Origin: an uncultured Marinifilum sp.
GTDB taxonomy: Bacteria; Bacteroidota; Bacteroidia; Bacteroidales; Marinifilaceae
Length of the DNA stretch: 64,000 nucleotides
Assembly (NCBI RefSeq): GCF_963677195.1
Contig: NZ_OY781918.1
Location: 2,902,923 to 2,966,922, forward strand
Reading direction: 5' to 3'
Shown: positions 24,892-32,821 of the stretch, piece by piece
Layout: every line of letters starts with the position of its first letter
How positions within the stretch are numbered: position 1 is the stretch's first letter
The notes under the pieces: generated by a model
Databases searched by the model: none
What the model saw: the letters and a program-made list of their open reading frames with translations, nothing else
What the model was told of the DNA's origin: nothing
Position numbers and translations under genes: made by a program

Positions 24892-26931
24892 ATGAAAAAA
24901 CTAACAGGTGGTATTTTAGGGCTTGGTTTGGCTTTGACCATTGCTTCGGGATGTTCCCAGCAGGCGCCTAAAGGAACTGGTGTGATTAAAAAAGAGGATA
25001 TGAATTTATCCGTAAAACCAGGAGACAATTTTTTTGAATATTCTAACGGAACATGGATGAAAAATACTCCTATTCCTGCAGATAAAAGTCGTTATGGTGC
25101 CTTCGATATATTAGGAGAGAATGCCAATGAAGCAGTTCATATTTTATTGGAGGAAGCTGCCAAAACAGTAAATGCAGAGAAGGGGAGCAACCTGAAAAAA
25201 ATTCAGGATTTCTATGCTACGGCAATGGATGTGGAAAAAATTAATCAACTAGGTATCAAACCACTATTGCCCGAGTTTGAAAAGATTGCTGCTCTTAAAA
25301 ATGCAACAGATTTGCGCAAAGAGTTGATTCACCTTCACAAAATGGGAGTAAGTGCTTTGTTTAGCGCAGGAGTTGAGCAGGATATGAAAAATACCTCTGT
25401 TAATAGAATGTATTTGGGTGAAGCAGGTCTTTCTTTATCGGATCGTGATTATTATGTAGCCGATAACGAAACCAGCGAAAATATCCGTAAAGAATTTGTG
25501 AAACACATTGCAAAAATGTTCGAGCTAATTGGTGAGGATGTAAAAGTTGCCCAAAATAATGCAGAGAGAATCATGAGATTCGAAACTCGCATGGCTGAAA
25601 AATTCAATACCCGATTAGAAAACAAAAATTATCCGGCAATGTATAATCCTAAAACCGTTGAAGTTTTAGAGAAGGAATATCCAAATTTTGCTTGGGGAAC
25701 TTATTTTAAAGAAATGGGTGCCGATATTAAGGAATATGTAATTACTACTCATCCTCGTTATTTGGCAGAATTGAATAAAATATTGGTAGAAGAGAAAATG
25801 AGCGATATCCAATTGTATTTAAAATGGAAAGTTTTAGATGATGCAGCTGGCGCAGTTGGTTCTGAATTGGAGAAGCAAAATTTTGCATTTTACGGGACCA
25901 TTCTTACTGGAGCTACCGAGCAACAACCACGTTGGAGACGCATGTCTAAAGCAACAGGTTCGGTTTTAGGTGAAGCAGTAGGCCAGTTGTACGTAGAAAA
26001 ATATTTTCCTCCGGAAGCTAAAGAGAGAATGGATGAGTTGGTAAACAATTTAAAAATTGCTTTACGCGGAAGAATAGAGAAATTAAAATGGATGAGTGAT
26101 ACAACCAGAGCTGAAGCTTTAGCGAAGTTAGATGCTTTTGGTGTAAAAATTGGATATCCAGAAAAGTGGGAAGATTATTCAAAGCTAGAAGTGGGAACAG
26201 ATTCATACATTCAGAATTTGTGGAGAGCTGCTAACTTTGGGTTTGAGAAAAATGTAGCAAAACTAGGTGAGCCGGTAGATACCGAAAAATGGGGGATGAC
26301 TCCGCAAACCGTGAATGCTTACTATCATCCATTGTTGAACGAAGTAGTTTTTCCAGCTGCTATTCTTCAACCTCCTTTCTTTTATATGAATGGCGACGAT
26401 GCTGTAAACTACGGCGCAATTGGTGTGGTTATTGGTCATGAAATGACTCATGGTTTTGATGATAATGGTCGCAGATTCGATAAAGATGGTAATATGAGAG
26501 ACTGGTGGGCTGCCGAAGATGTGGATAAATTCAATAACCGAGCGCAAAAATTAGTGGATCAGTTTAACGGTTTTTATGCTTTTGATGATTTACACGTTGA
26601 TGGTAAGCTGACTTTAGGTGAGAATATTGCCGATTACGGTGGATTAACCATTTCTTTAGAGGCATACAAAATGGCTTTAGACGGAAAAGAGCCTGCTGAT
26701 GTTGAGGGTTTTAACCACATGCAGCGTTTCTTCCTTTCTTATGCAAAAGTGTGGAGAGGAAATATCCGCGATAAGTATTTGAGAAAACTTATTAAGGAAG
26801 ATGAGCACTCACCAGGAAGATATCGTGTAAATGGAGGTTTGTTTAATATTCCCGAATTTTATGAGGCTTTTGAGATTTCGGAATCTGATCCTTTGTATCG
26901 TACAGAAGAACAAAGAGCTCAAATTTGGTAG
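24892..26931 (+). CDS. M13 family zinc metallopeptidase (PepO/neprilysin type), lipoprotein
   Basis: 679 residues. Lipoprotein signal with lipobox TIASGC (Cys 21). The mature protein shows the M13 pattern: PGDNFFEYSNGTWMKNTPIP at the N terminus, NAYYHPLLNEVVFPAAILQPPF, the zinc site IGHEMTHGFDDNGRRFD near residue 515, the third ligand in ENIADYGGL, and a C-terminal FYEAFEISESDPLYR ending in IW as usual. It cleaves oligopeptides in the periplasm or at the surface. The gene is complete, single and followed by a strong terminator. Confidence 0.95.
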   Translation: MKKLTGGILGLGLALTIASGCSQQAPKGTGVIKKEDMNLSVKPGDNFFEYSNGTWMKNTPIPADKSRYGAFDILGENANEAVHILLEEAAKTVNAEKGSNLKKIQDFYATAMDVEKINQLGIKPLLPEFEKIAALKNATDLRKELIHLHKMGVSALFSAGVEQDMKNTSVNRMYLGEAGLSLSDRDYYVADNETSENIRKEFVKHIAKMFELIGEDVKVAQNNAERIMRFETRMAEKFNTRLENKNYPAMYNPKTVEVLEKEYPNFAWGTYFKEMGADIKEYVITTHPRYLAELNKILVEEKMSDIQLYLKWKVLDDAAGAVGSELEKQNFAFYGTILTGATEQQPRWRRMSKATGSVLGEAVGQLYVEKYFPPEAKERMDELVNNLKIALRGRIEKLKWMSDTTRAEALAKLDAFGVKIGYPEKWEDYSKLEVGTDSYIQNLWRAANFGFEKNVAKLGEPVDTEKWGMTPQTVNAYYHPLLNEVVFPAAILQPPFFYMNGDDAVNYGAIGVVIGHEMTHGFDDNGRRFDKDGNMRDWWAAEDVDKFNNRAQKLVDQFNGFYAFDDLHVDGKLTLGENIADYGGLTISLEAYKMALDGKEPADVEGFNHMQRFFLSYAKVWRGNIRDKYLRKLIKEDEHSPGRYRVNGGLFNIPEFYEAFEISESDPLYRTEEQRAQIW

Positions 26932-26982
26932 GTATTTAATACACATACAGGTATTCGAATGAATAATGTATTTGATAATATA

Positions 26983-27016
26983 AGCTGACTCAAGCAATTG
27001 AGTTGGCTTTTTTTTA
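26983..27016 (+). terminator. Terminator after M13 peptidase gene
   Basis: 11-bp stem AGCTGACTCAA / TTGAGTTGGCT (two G-T pairs), GCAA loop, then eight or more T. Confidence 0.9.
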
Positions 27017-27091
27017 CTTTCCTTTATAAAGAAGAATAGTAAAATTTAGATATGGGAACTCAATAAGAATATGTTACAAACATAAAAAAAA

Positions 27092-27122
27092 GAGCCAGAT
27101 TATTACAGTCTGGCTCCTTTTT
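27092..27122 (-). terminator. Terminator of the betaine transport operon (possibly bidirectional)
   Basis: GAGCCAGA / TCTGGCTC stem with a 9-nt loop. An A run on the left becomes a T run on the minus strand, and a short T run lies on the right, so it can work in both directions. It lies 29 bp after the last transporter gene. Confidence 0.88.
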
Positions 27123-27150
27123 ACAATAATTTAATGTTTGTATCTATAGA

Positions 27151-28020
27151 TTATTTCATCCATGTATCAATCATTACTTTGTTAGCTGTATACCATTGTG
27201 TAGCACCTGCTTCTTCGCCTTTATCAGCAATAGCTGCCATTAATGCGTATAATTGTGCTTCTTTAAGATTAAAATTTTTGAAAAATTTTGCCGCCTCAGG
27301 TTGGTCTTTGTCAAATCCTCTTCGCGAGATAATTGTACAAACATCTTTTGGGTAGATACCTTTAGGATCTTCTAAATATTTTAAATCGTTTTTAGACCAT
27401 TTAAAATGAGGTTTCCATCCTGTTACTACAGTCCATTCTTCTTTTTTAATTGCTTTTTCAAGGCTTGCTACCATTGCGGGACCACTTGATGTAACTTGTT
27501 CTAAATCTAATCCATAAGCATCAATTGCTTTTAGAGTGTTGGCATGAATACCTGCGCCAGCACCAATGCCAATAATTTTTCCATTAAATTTATCTTTATT
27601 GGCATTTAATTCTTCAATAGAATTAATGGTAACATAGGCAGGAACAACTAATCCTGTGGTTCCTTCACTAAACGATTCGCCTAACTTTACAAGTTTATCA
27701 CCATAATTAGCCCAATAGTCTTTATGTGTATTTGGTAGCCATGCATCAAGAAATACATCACCTTTCGAGTTATCTTTCGATAATTCTCCGTAAATCATAC
27801 CTGGTGCTAAGTTAGTTAGCTCAACAGCATAACCATTTGCTTCTAGAGCTGCTTTTGCCAAGTATGTAAAAGCAATTCCTTCTGTCCAATTCGGATAAAA
27901 GATGTTAACTTCTTTTTTAGTTTCACTCTTTGCCTTTTTATTTCCGCTGTTATTGCAAGAACTAAACGAAATAGTTAATGCAACAAATAATAGGATTGCT
28001 AAGTTTTTTAATTTCATCAT
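27151..28020 (-). CDS. Glycine betaine ABC transporter substrate-binding lipoprotein
   Basis: 289 residues. Lipoprotein signal with lipobox SFSSC (Cys 22). OpuAC-type binding domain (PF04069): NIFYPNWTEGIAFTYLAKAA, a SSGPAMVASLEKAIKKEEW hinge region, and TGWKPHFKWSKNDLKYLEDP, which carries the tryptophans that usually form the aromatic cage for quaternary ammonium groups. It is tethered in the periplasm and delivers betaine or a related osmolyte to the permease encoded 21 bp upstream. It is the last gene of the operon and corresponds to OpuAC/ProX. Confidence 0.93.
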   Translation of the reverse strand: MMKLKNLAILLFVALTISFSSCNNSGNKKAKSETKKEVNIFYPNWTEGIAFTYLAKAALEANGYAVELTNLAPGMIYGELSKDNSKGDVFLDAWLPNTHKDYWANYGDKLVKLGESFSEGTTGLVVPAYVTINSIEELNANKDKFNGKIIGIGAGAGIHANTLKAIDAYGLDLEQVTSSGPAMVASLEKAIKKEEWTVVTGWKPHFKWSKNDLKYLEDPKGIYPKDVCTIISRRGFDKDQPEAAKFFKNFNLKEAQLYALMAAIADKGEEAGATQWYTANKVMIDTWMK

Positions 28021-28041
28021 AATTATATTTATTGATTAAAT

Positions 28042-28902
28042 TTATTTTTTTGCAATAGCTTGTGTTATTCTGTCTAGAATTATGGCCAATATTACAATGC
28101 CTAATCCCGATTCAAAACCTTTTGCAATATCGTTTTGTTGAATTCCCTGATAAACAATACTACCCAAGCCTTTAGCACCTACCATCGATGCAATTACAAC
28201 CATGGATAAAGCCAGTAATATAACCTGATTGATTCCTGCCAAAATAGTTGGTTTAGCTAAGGGTAATTGGATTTTAAATAATATTTGTTTTTCGGTTGCT
28301 CCGAATGCTCTTCCTGCCTCAATTACATCCTCAGGAACGTTTCTTATTCCTAAACTAGTTAAACGTACGGCAGGAGGGAGAGAGAAAATTACAGTAGCTA
28401 CAACTCCTGGAGTATTACCTACACTAAAAAAGAAAATAGCCGGAATAAGATAAACGAATGCTGGCATTGTTTGCATTAAATCTAGTATGGGGCGAATAAT
28501 TACATCGGCAACTTTGCTTCGGGCCGCTACAATTCCCAATGGAATACCAAACAAAAGTGCAATTATGGTTGAAACAATAACCAAGGTGGTTGTTTGTATA
28601 GATTCTTCCCAATAATCCATTGCGTAAACCAATAATAAACCAAAAATTACAAATGCAGCAAGTGCACTTCCTTTTTTTAATCCTTCAATTTTAAATGCAT
28701 TTTTTCCGGCATTGGCATAATAAGCCCCAAAGCTTACTAGTATTATAATGATATAAAAAGGAATACCAAGTAGTAGTTCGTTCATACTATTAACGGTCCA
28801 CGAAATTGCTTCATCAATAGCTCCCCATAATCCGGAAAAATTTTCTTCCAGTTTATTAATGCCCGATTCTATATATGTACCAAGATCAATTAATTTTTCC
28901 AT
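28042..28902 (-). CDS. proW: Glycine betaine/proline ABC transporter permease
   Basis: 286 residues with about six to seven hydrophobic helices. The binding-protein-dependent transport motif is present: TMPAFVYLIPAIFFFSVGNT, then SLPPAVRLTSLGIRNVPEDV and EAGRAFGATEKQILFKIQLP (EAA loop that docks on the ATPase), and a C-terminal VVIASMVGAKGLGSIVYQGI. The N-terminal ~80 residues add a soluble segment and one or two helices as in ProW/OpuAB. The start is separated by 1 bp from the stop of the ATPase gene, so the two are translationally coupled. Confidence 0.94.
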   Translation of the reverse strand: MEKLIDLGTYIESGINKLEENFSGLWGAIDEAISWTVNSMNELLLGIPFYIIIILVSFGAYYANAGKNAFKIEGLKKGSALAAFVIFGLLLVYAMDYWEESIQTTTLVIVSTIIALLFGIPLGIVAARSKVADVIIRPILDLMQTMPAFVYLIPAIFFFSVGNTPGVVATVIFSLPPAVRLTSLGIRNVPEDVIEAGRAFGATEKQILFKIQLPLAKPTILAGINQVILLALSMVVIASMVGAKGLGSIVYQGIQQNDIAKGFESGLGIVILAIILDRITQAIAKK

Positions 28903-28903
28903 A

Positions 28904-30142
28904 TTACATTTCGTTTGCTCGTTCTTTTAGTTCGCTTATTTCTTTTTTACCAAATCGTGTAGCTTCGATAATTAACGAGGTTTGAGATACTAAACCAAGT
29001 AGTTTACCAGTTTCTTCTCCTATTACTGCTAAAGGATATTTAACCCCGGTAATAAGAGGTAACATATCTTCTACCGAATAAGATTTGTATACACTAGGTA
29101 CGTTTGTTTTAAGCGCTTTCTCAATTGAAATTTCTTTTTCCAGTTTTAAAAGATCCTGCAACCATACATAACCCAGAAAAACTTTATTTTCGTCCTCTAC
29201 AGGAAGAACATCGGTTCCAATTGTTCGCATTTTACGAATGGCTCCTTTGGGACCATCTTTGGGTATTTGCACCAGTGTATTCTTTTTAAACATAAGAGTT
29301 TCGGCTGTAATAATAGTTTTACGATCTACTTTATGCACAAATGCTTCAACATATTCTGTTGCTGGCGATGTTAGAATTTCTTCGGCGGTTCCAATTTGGT
29401 CAACAACACCATCTTTCATAATAGCAATGCGATCACCAATTTTGATGGCTTCATCTAAATCGTGAGTAATAAATACGATTGTTTTTTTGAGCTTATTTTG
29501 TATTTCCAGCAACTCGTCTTGCATATCCGATTTAATAAGCGGATCGAGTGCCGAAAATGCTTCATCCATAAGCAATACTTCTGGATCGTTAGCTAAAGCA
29601 CGAGCTAAACCTACCCGTTGCTGCATTCCTCCCGACATTGCCGATGGAAATTGATGTTCGTATCCTTTTAAGCCTACTGTTTCGAGCGCTATTAGAGCTT
29701 TTTCTTCCCTTTCCAGCTTTTCTTCTCCTCTAATCTCTAATCCAAAAGCTGCATTTTCAAGAATCGTTCTGTGTGGTAAAAGACCAAATTTTTGAAATAC
29801 CATACTCATTTCTGTTCGTCTGGTTTCCAATAATTCTTTATTCGATTCACGAGTAATATCATGCTCATTGAAAATAACTTTGCCTGCTGTAGGTTCGTTA
29901 AGGCGATTTAAACAACGGATTAAAGTAGATTTTCCACTACCTGATAAACCCATGATTACAAAAATTTCACCTTCCTTAATTTCAAAGTTAACCTTGTTGA
30001 CCCCAACAGTGCATTTTGTTTTTTTTAAAATTTCTTCTTTTGAAATTCCTTTTTCGAGCAGGGTAAGAGCCTCTTGTTTGCGTTTTCCGAAAATCAAGCT
30101 TAAGTCCTCAACCTTAATTTTTATTTTTCTTTTATCCGCCAT
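28904..30142 (-). CDS. proV: Glycine betaine/proline ABC transporter ATP-binding protein with CBS domains
   Basis: 412 residues. Walker A GLSGSGKST (65-73), signature SGGMQQRVGLARALA, Walker B EVLLMDEAFSALDP, switch His in FITHDLDEA. The C-terminal ~130 residues form two CBS modules (IGTDVLPVEDENKVFLGYVW, PLAVIGEETGKLLGLVSQTS), which in OpuA sense ionic strength. It energises betaine uptake. It is first of the three transporter genes. Its promoter region holds a perfect TATCTCAC-TTTT-GTGAGATA inverted repeat and a leader hairpin. Confidence 0.95.
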   Translation of the reverse strand: MADKRKIKIKVEDLSLIFGKRKQEALTLLEKGISKEEILKKTKCTVGVNKVNFEIKEGEIFVIMGLSGSGKSTLIRCLNRLNEPTAGKVIFNEHDITRESNKELLETRRTEMSMVFQKFGLLPHRTILENAAFGLEIRGEEKLEREEKALIALETVGLKGYEHQFPSAMSGGMQQRVGLARALANDPEVLLMDEAFSALDPLIKSDMQDELLEIQNKLKKTIVFITHDLDEAIKIGDRIAIMKDGVVDQIGTAEEILTSPATEYVEAFVHKVDRKTIITAETLMFKKNTLVQIPKDGPKGAIRKMRTIGTDVLPVEDENKVFLGYVWLQDLLKLEKEISIEKALKTNVPSVYKSYSVEDMLPLITGVKYPLAVIGEETGKLLGLVSQTSLIIEATRFGKKEISELKERANEM

Positions 30143-30167
30143 AGCGTCTCATATTTTTAATAAACAA

Positions 30168-30184
30168 CCTGGGACAAGCCCAGG
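30168..30184 (-). other. Leader hairpin of the betaine transporter operon
   Basis: CCTGGG-ACAAG-CCCAGG forms a 6-bp GC-rich stem in the presumed 5' leader, 26 nt before the proV start. It is the only GC-rich stem in an AT-rich leader. It has no T tract, so it is not a standard terminator. Confidence 0.5.
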
Positions 30185-30197
30185 AAGTATTTAAAGG

Positions 30198-30217
30198 TAT
30201 CTCACTTTTGTGAGATA
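30198..30217. promoter_or_regulatory. Candidate operator in the betaine transporter promoter
   Basis: Perfect inverted repeat TATCTCAC-TTTT-GTGAGATA. On the minus strand its last TA begins a near-consensus -7 box TACCTTTA (30199 down to 30192), so a bound protein would cover the promoter core. I infer regulation by an osmotic or substrate-responsive repressor, whose gene is not adjacent. Confidence 0.55.
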
Positions 30218-30271
30218 TGCGTTTTTAAGAGTAAAACCTCTTAAGTAATTGTTTAGAACATACTTTTATAA

Positions 30272-30295
30272 AACATTATAAAAATTCATAATGTT
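30272..30295 (-). terminator. Weak terminator after porin gene
   Basis: AACATTAT / ATAATGTT 8-bp stem with an 8-nt loop, 36 bp after the porin stop. On the minus strand the stem is followed by TTAT, on the plus strand by six T, so efficiency for the porin transcript is uncertain. Confidence 0.45.
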
Positions 30296-30330
30296 TTTTG
30301 CCCAAGGTGTATTTCGAGCAGTTTTAGAGA

Positions 30331-31494
30331 TTAAAAGTAATAGCCTACATTAATATTAAAACGCATTTCCCAGTCGGCATCAGGGGTTCCTTCTGCCAAA
30401 GCATTGGTCCATTCTGATCCTAACCAAGGCTGATTTTTACCGGCAGCAAAATCAAAATAGGTATAAATATTACCAGCAGTAAACATAGCACCTGTAACAT
30501 TCATCATAGAGCTTTCAAAATTACTTTCGGCTTTATCCATGTATCCAAAATCGTTGTATATAACAACACTTGATACAGGTCCCCATTCAAGAGGTATAGA
30601 GTAACTTAAGCCAAGAGTGTATATACTTGCCTCGGCAGCTACCAAATAAGGAGCACCATAAGCGGTCATAGCAACAACATCATCGCGTTCACCATCTGGA
30701 TTTTCTGGATTGTATTTATAATTGGCAAATTGTGCTTTTACACCAAATTTACCAGCTTTTAATTCGTAATAAGCAGCAAGAGCGTAACGATCACCGTTTT
30801 TTTCAGTATCTAAATTAAACAAACCTCCGTACTGTGCAGATACTCCTATGCGATGCTTGGCATTGTCATTATTAATTTTATAAGATAAATTTCCATTCAA
30901 TTGGTTTACCTCTTTATTTCTAAGATTCAATTTATCATCACCACCCAAGTTAATTGAACCAACATCGTAAGAATAGCGGCTATTGGAAACATCCGAATTT
31001 CCTCCAAAACGTAATTCTTCAGCATTTTTAAAGAAGGCTATATTATAATCCCATTTTTCACCTAAGTGAGTAAATTTAAGTCCCATATCATGGTCGTCCT
31101 CTAAGCCAACATAATAATTTAAACTAAAAAACCATGAGTTTGAATTGTATTTTGTAATTCCAAAAGGAACTTGAGTTAAACCGAATTGTAATTCGTTATT
31201 TTTATTAAAATCGTAAGCAATCCAGCCTTGTTTTAACATATAGCCTCCAAAATCTTCGGAATAAAATCGGTATTCGGCATTTAATTTTAAACCTTTGTAT
31301 TTAGCTTTCGCATTTAATCGGAAAACATCGTAGCCAAAATCGCCACCACGTGTTTTTTGTGCATCTTTCCAACTGGAATAATTGTAATTAAATCGTAAAG
31401 CACCGCCGATTTCAACACTTGGTTTTTCTTGTGCTTGCACTGAAATAGTGGCAATAAGGAAACAAATTCCCAGCCACGTTTTTAAATAAAACAT
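30331..31494 (-). CDS. Putative outer-membrane porin upstream of betaine transporter
   Basis: 387 residues. Signal peptide ending ATISVQAQ (1-21). The remainder alternates aromatic and polar residues as in 16-strand trimeric porins (EIGGALRFNYNYSSWKD, FRLNAKAKYKGLKLNAEYRF, GLTQVPFGITKYNSNSWFF, EWGPVSSVVIYNDFGYMDK) and ends MRFNINVGYYF, with terminal Phe as BAM signal. It resembles the porins annotated as phosphate-selective OprO/P-like in Bacteroidota. Position immediately upstream of and collinear with proVWX suggests it admits betaine or choline through the outer membrane, which is inference. A strong promoter lies about 200 bp upstream, giving a long leader. Confidence 0.75.
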   Translation of the reverse strand: MFYLKTWLGICFLIATISVQAQEKPSVEIGGALRFNYNYSSWKDAQKTRGGDFGYDVFRLNAKAKYKGLKLNAEYRFYSEDFGGYMLKQGWIAYDFNKNNELQFGLTQVPFGITKYNSNSWFFSLNYYVGLEDDHDMGLKFTHLGEKWDYNIAFFKNAEELRFGGNSDVSNSRYSYDVGSINLGGDDKLNLRNKEVNQLNGNLSYKINNDNAKHRIGVSAQYGGLFNLDTEKNGDRYALAAYYELKAGKFGVKAQFANYKYNPENPDGERDDVVAMTAYGAPYLVAAEASIYTLGLSYSIPLEWGPVSSVVIYNDFGYMDKAESNFESSMMNVTGAMFTAGNIYTYFDFAAGKNQPWLGSEWTNALAEGTPDADWEMRFNINVGYYF

Positions 31495-31695
31495 AAATTA
31501 AATGAATATGACATGTAGAATAGTGACCACATGTAATTAATTGTCCGTATTAAAACGGATATTTAGGTATGTGAGTTAATTATAGGATGGAGGAAGGAAT
31601 TTATCGGACAGATTTCTGAAAATAAGAAAATTAAAGCTGTAGATTCTGGTATTCCTTTTGTTATGAAGTTTACTTGGTTTTAATCCCATAGATCA

Positions 31696-31725
31696 CAAAG
31701 ATACTTTTTTATTACAGTCTTGCAA
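31696..31725 (-). promoter_or_regulatory. Promoter of the porin gene (-33/-7)
   Basis: On the minus strand TTG, exactly 19 nt, then TATCTTTG. Both boxes and the spacing match the Bacteroidota promoter consensus. The transcript would start near 31690 and carry a leader of roughly 195 nt before the ATG at 31494. Confidence 0.7.
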
Positions 31726-31893
31726 TATAATTGTTTGATTTATAGTGATATTTAATTTTGGTTTTAATGGATTTTATTTTTTATTGTTAATAAATATGCA
31801 CATCTAATTTAATAACTTACATGAATATTGGTTTTTGTAATATCTGAAAATAGATAAGGCGGAATCTAAATTACCTATATAAAATAAGTATTT

Positions 31894-31940
31894 GTTCTTA
31901 TTTTAATTCTGTATAAGAAGAATGATTCGAGAATAAGAAC
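31894..31940 (+). other. Stem-loop upstream of the RNase HI-like gene
   Basis: GTTCTTATT (31894-31902) pairs with AATAAGAAC (31932-31940), and inside them ATTCT pairs with AGAAT. The structure ends 19 nt before the ATG at 31960, so it could be a leader element controlling translation. Confidence 0.4.
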
Positions 31941-31959
31941 TAAATTGCATTATAATATT

Positions 31960-32769
31960 ATGAATAAATTGAAAATATTTAAAATTACATTAGAAATAAA
32001 AGCTATTGATGCTTCCAAAATTAAATGCTTGCTGTATGATAAACACGAGAGTGTTAACTTAACCTATTGTGCCGATAAGGGCAATATCGTTTATGATGAA
32101 GAAAATCATTTTACTGAGATTATTCGAAAAATTCAATTTCAGTTTGAAAAAGTAATGCGATCGGCCATTAAAGGTAAGTTATCTGTTAACCAAAGAGTAA
32201 GTTGTGTTTTTATAGAAAATTTTAATTTTCTGAACGATATTGATTATAGAAATTACATTCGTGTTGACAGGCGTAATGAAAAACTGGATATTACTACCAG
32301 TAAAACAGGAATGAAGAATATTCATAAAATATATGCCGATGGTTCGCATACTTGTGAAACCAGACAATCGGCTTATGCTGGTTTTATCGAAACTCCAGAT
32401 GGAAAACAGCAAATTTATAAGCAGACATTTAATGAGGGAAGTAGTAATATGATGGAATTGCTTGGCGTAATGGAAGGTTTACAGCATTTAAAAGGTGTAA
32501 ACAAAATTCAAGTAAATACCGATAGCCGTTTTGTGATAAGAGGACTTGTGCAATGGGTTCACTTTTGGAAGCATAATAATTGGCAAACTGCTTACGGACA
32601 AGAAGTAAAATTTGCAAAATATTGGCAACAAATTAATGCCCTTTGCGATGGAAAAATTATTGAATTTAGATGGATAAAAGGACATTCGGGAGATCAAAAT
32701 CAAGATTTTTGTCATCAGTTAGCGAAAGAATCTGCTCAAAGAGTAAAATATAATACATCTAATAACTAG
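31960..32769 (+). CDS. RNase HI-like protein with unrecognised N-terminal domain
   Basis: 269 residues from the ATG at 31960; an upstream TTG at 31945 adds only five. Residues 1-120 are not recognised. The C-terminal RNase H fold has all catalytic acids: D127 in IYADGSHT, E166 in NMMELLGVMEGL, D188 in VNTDSRFVIRG, and D249 in WIKGHSGDQNQDF, with the flexible His 242 in the HSGD loop. The basic-protrusion-like VHFWKHNNWQ matches bacterial RNase HI. It should cut RNA in RNA-DNA hybrids in the cytoplasm. The N-terminal part is not the usual hybrid-binding domain. A MutS-like ATPase follows after 52 bp. Confidence 0.85.
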   Translation: MNKLKIFKITLEIKAIDASKIKCLLYDKHESVNLTYCADKGNIVYDEENHFTEIIRKIQFQFEKVMRSAIKGKLSVNQRVSCVFIENFNFLNDIDYRNYIRVDRRNEKLDITTSKTGMKNIHKIYADGSHTCETRQSAYAGFIETPDGKQQIYKQTFNEGSSNMMELLGVMEGLQHLKGVNKIQVNTDSRFVIRGLVQWVHFWKHNNWQTAYGQEVKFAKYWQQINALCDGKIIEFRWIKGHSGDQNQDFCHQLAKESAQRVKYNTSNN

Positions 32770-32821
32770 TTGATTATATTTTCTCAAACATTAAACTAAT
32801 ATCATAATTATAAAGTAAAAA

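Larger units (their letters stand above)
31495..31959. other. 465-bp intergenic region between porin and RNase HI-like gene
   Basis: No coding sequence is visible. It holds, from left to right: two ACATGT hexamers (31511-31516, 31529-31534), an inverted repeat TCCGT-ATTAAA-ACGGA (31544-31559), a minus-strand promoter (31696-31725) and a stem-loop region (31894-31940) just before the RNase HI-like start. The long porin leader occupies about 31495-31690. Confidence 0.6.
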
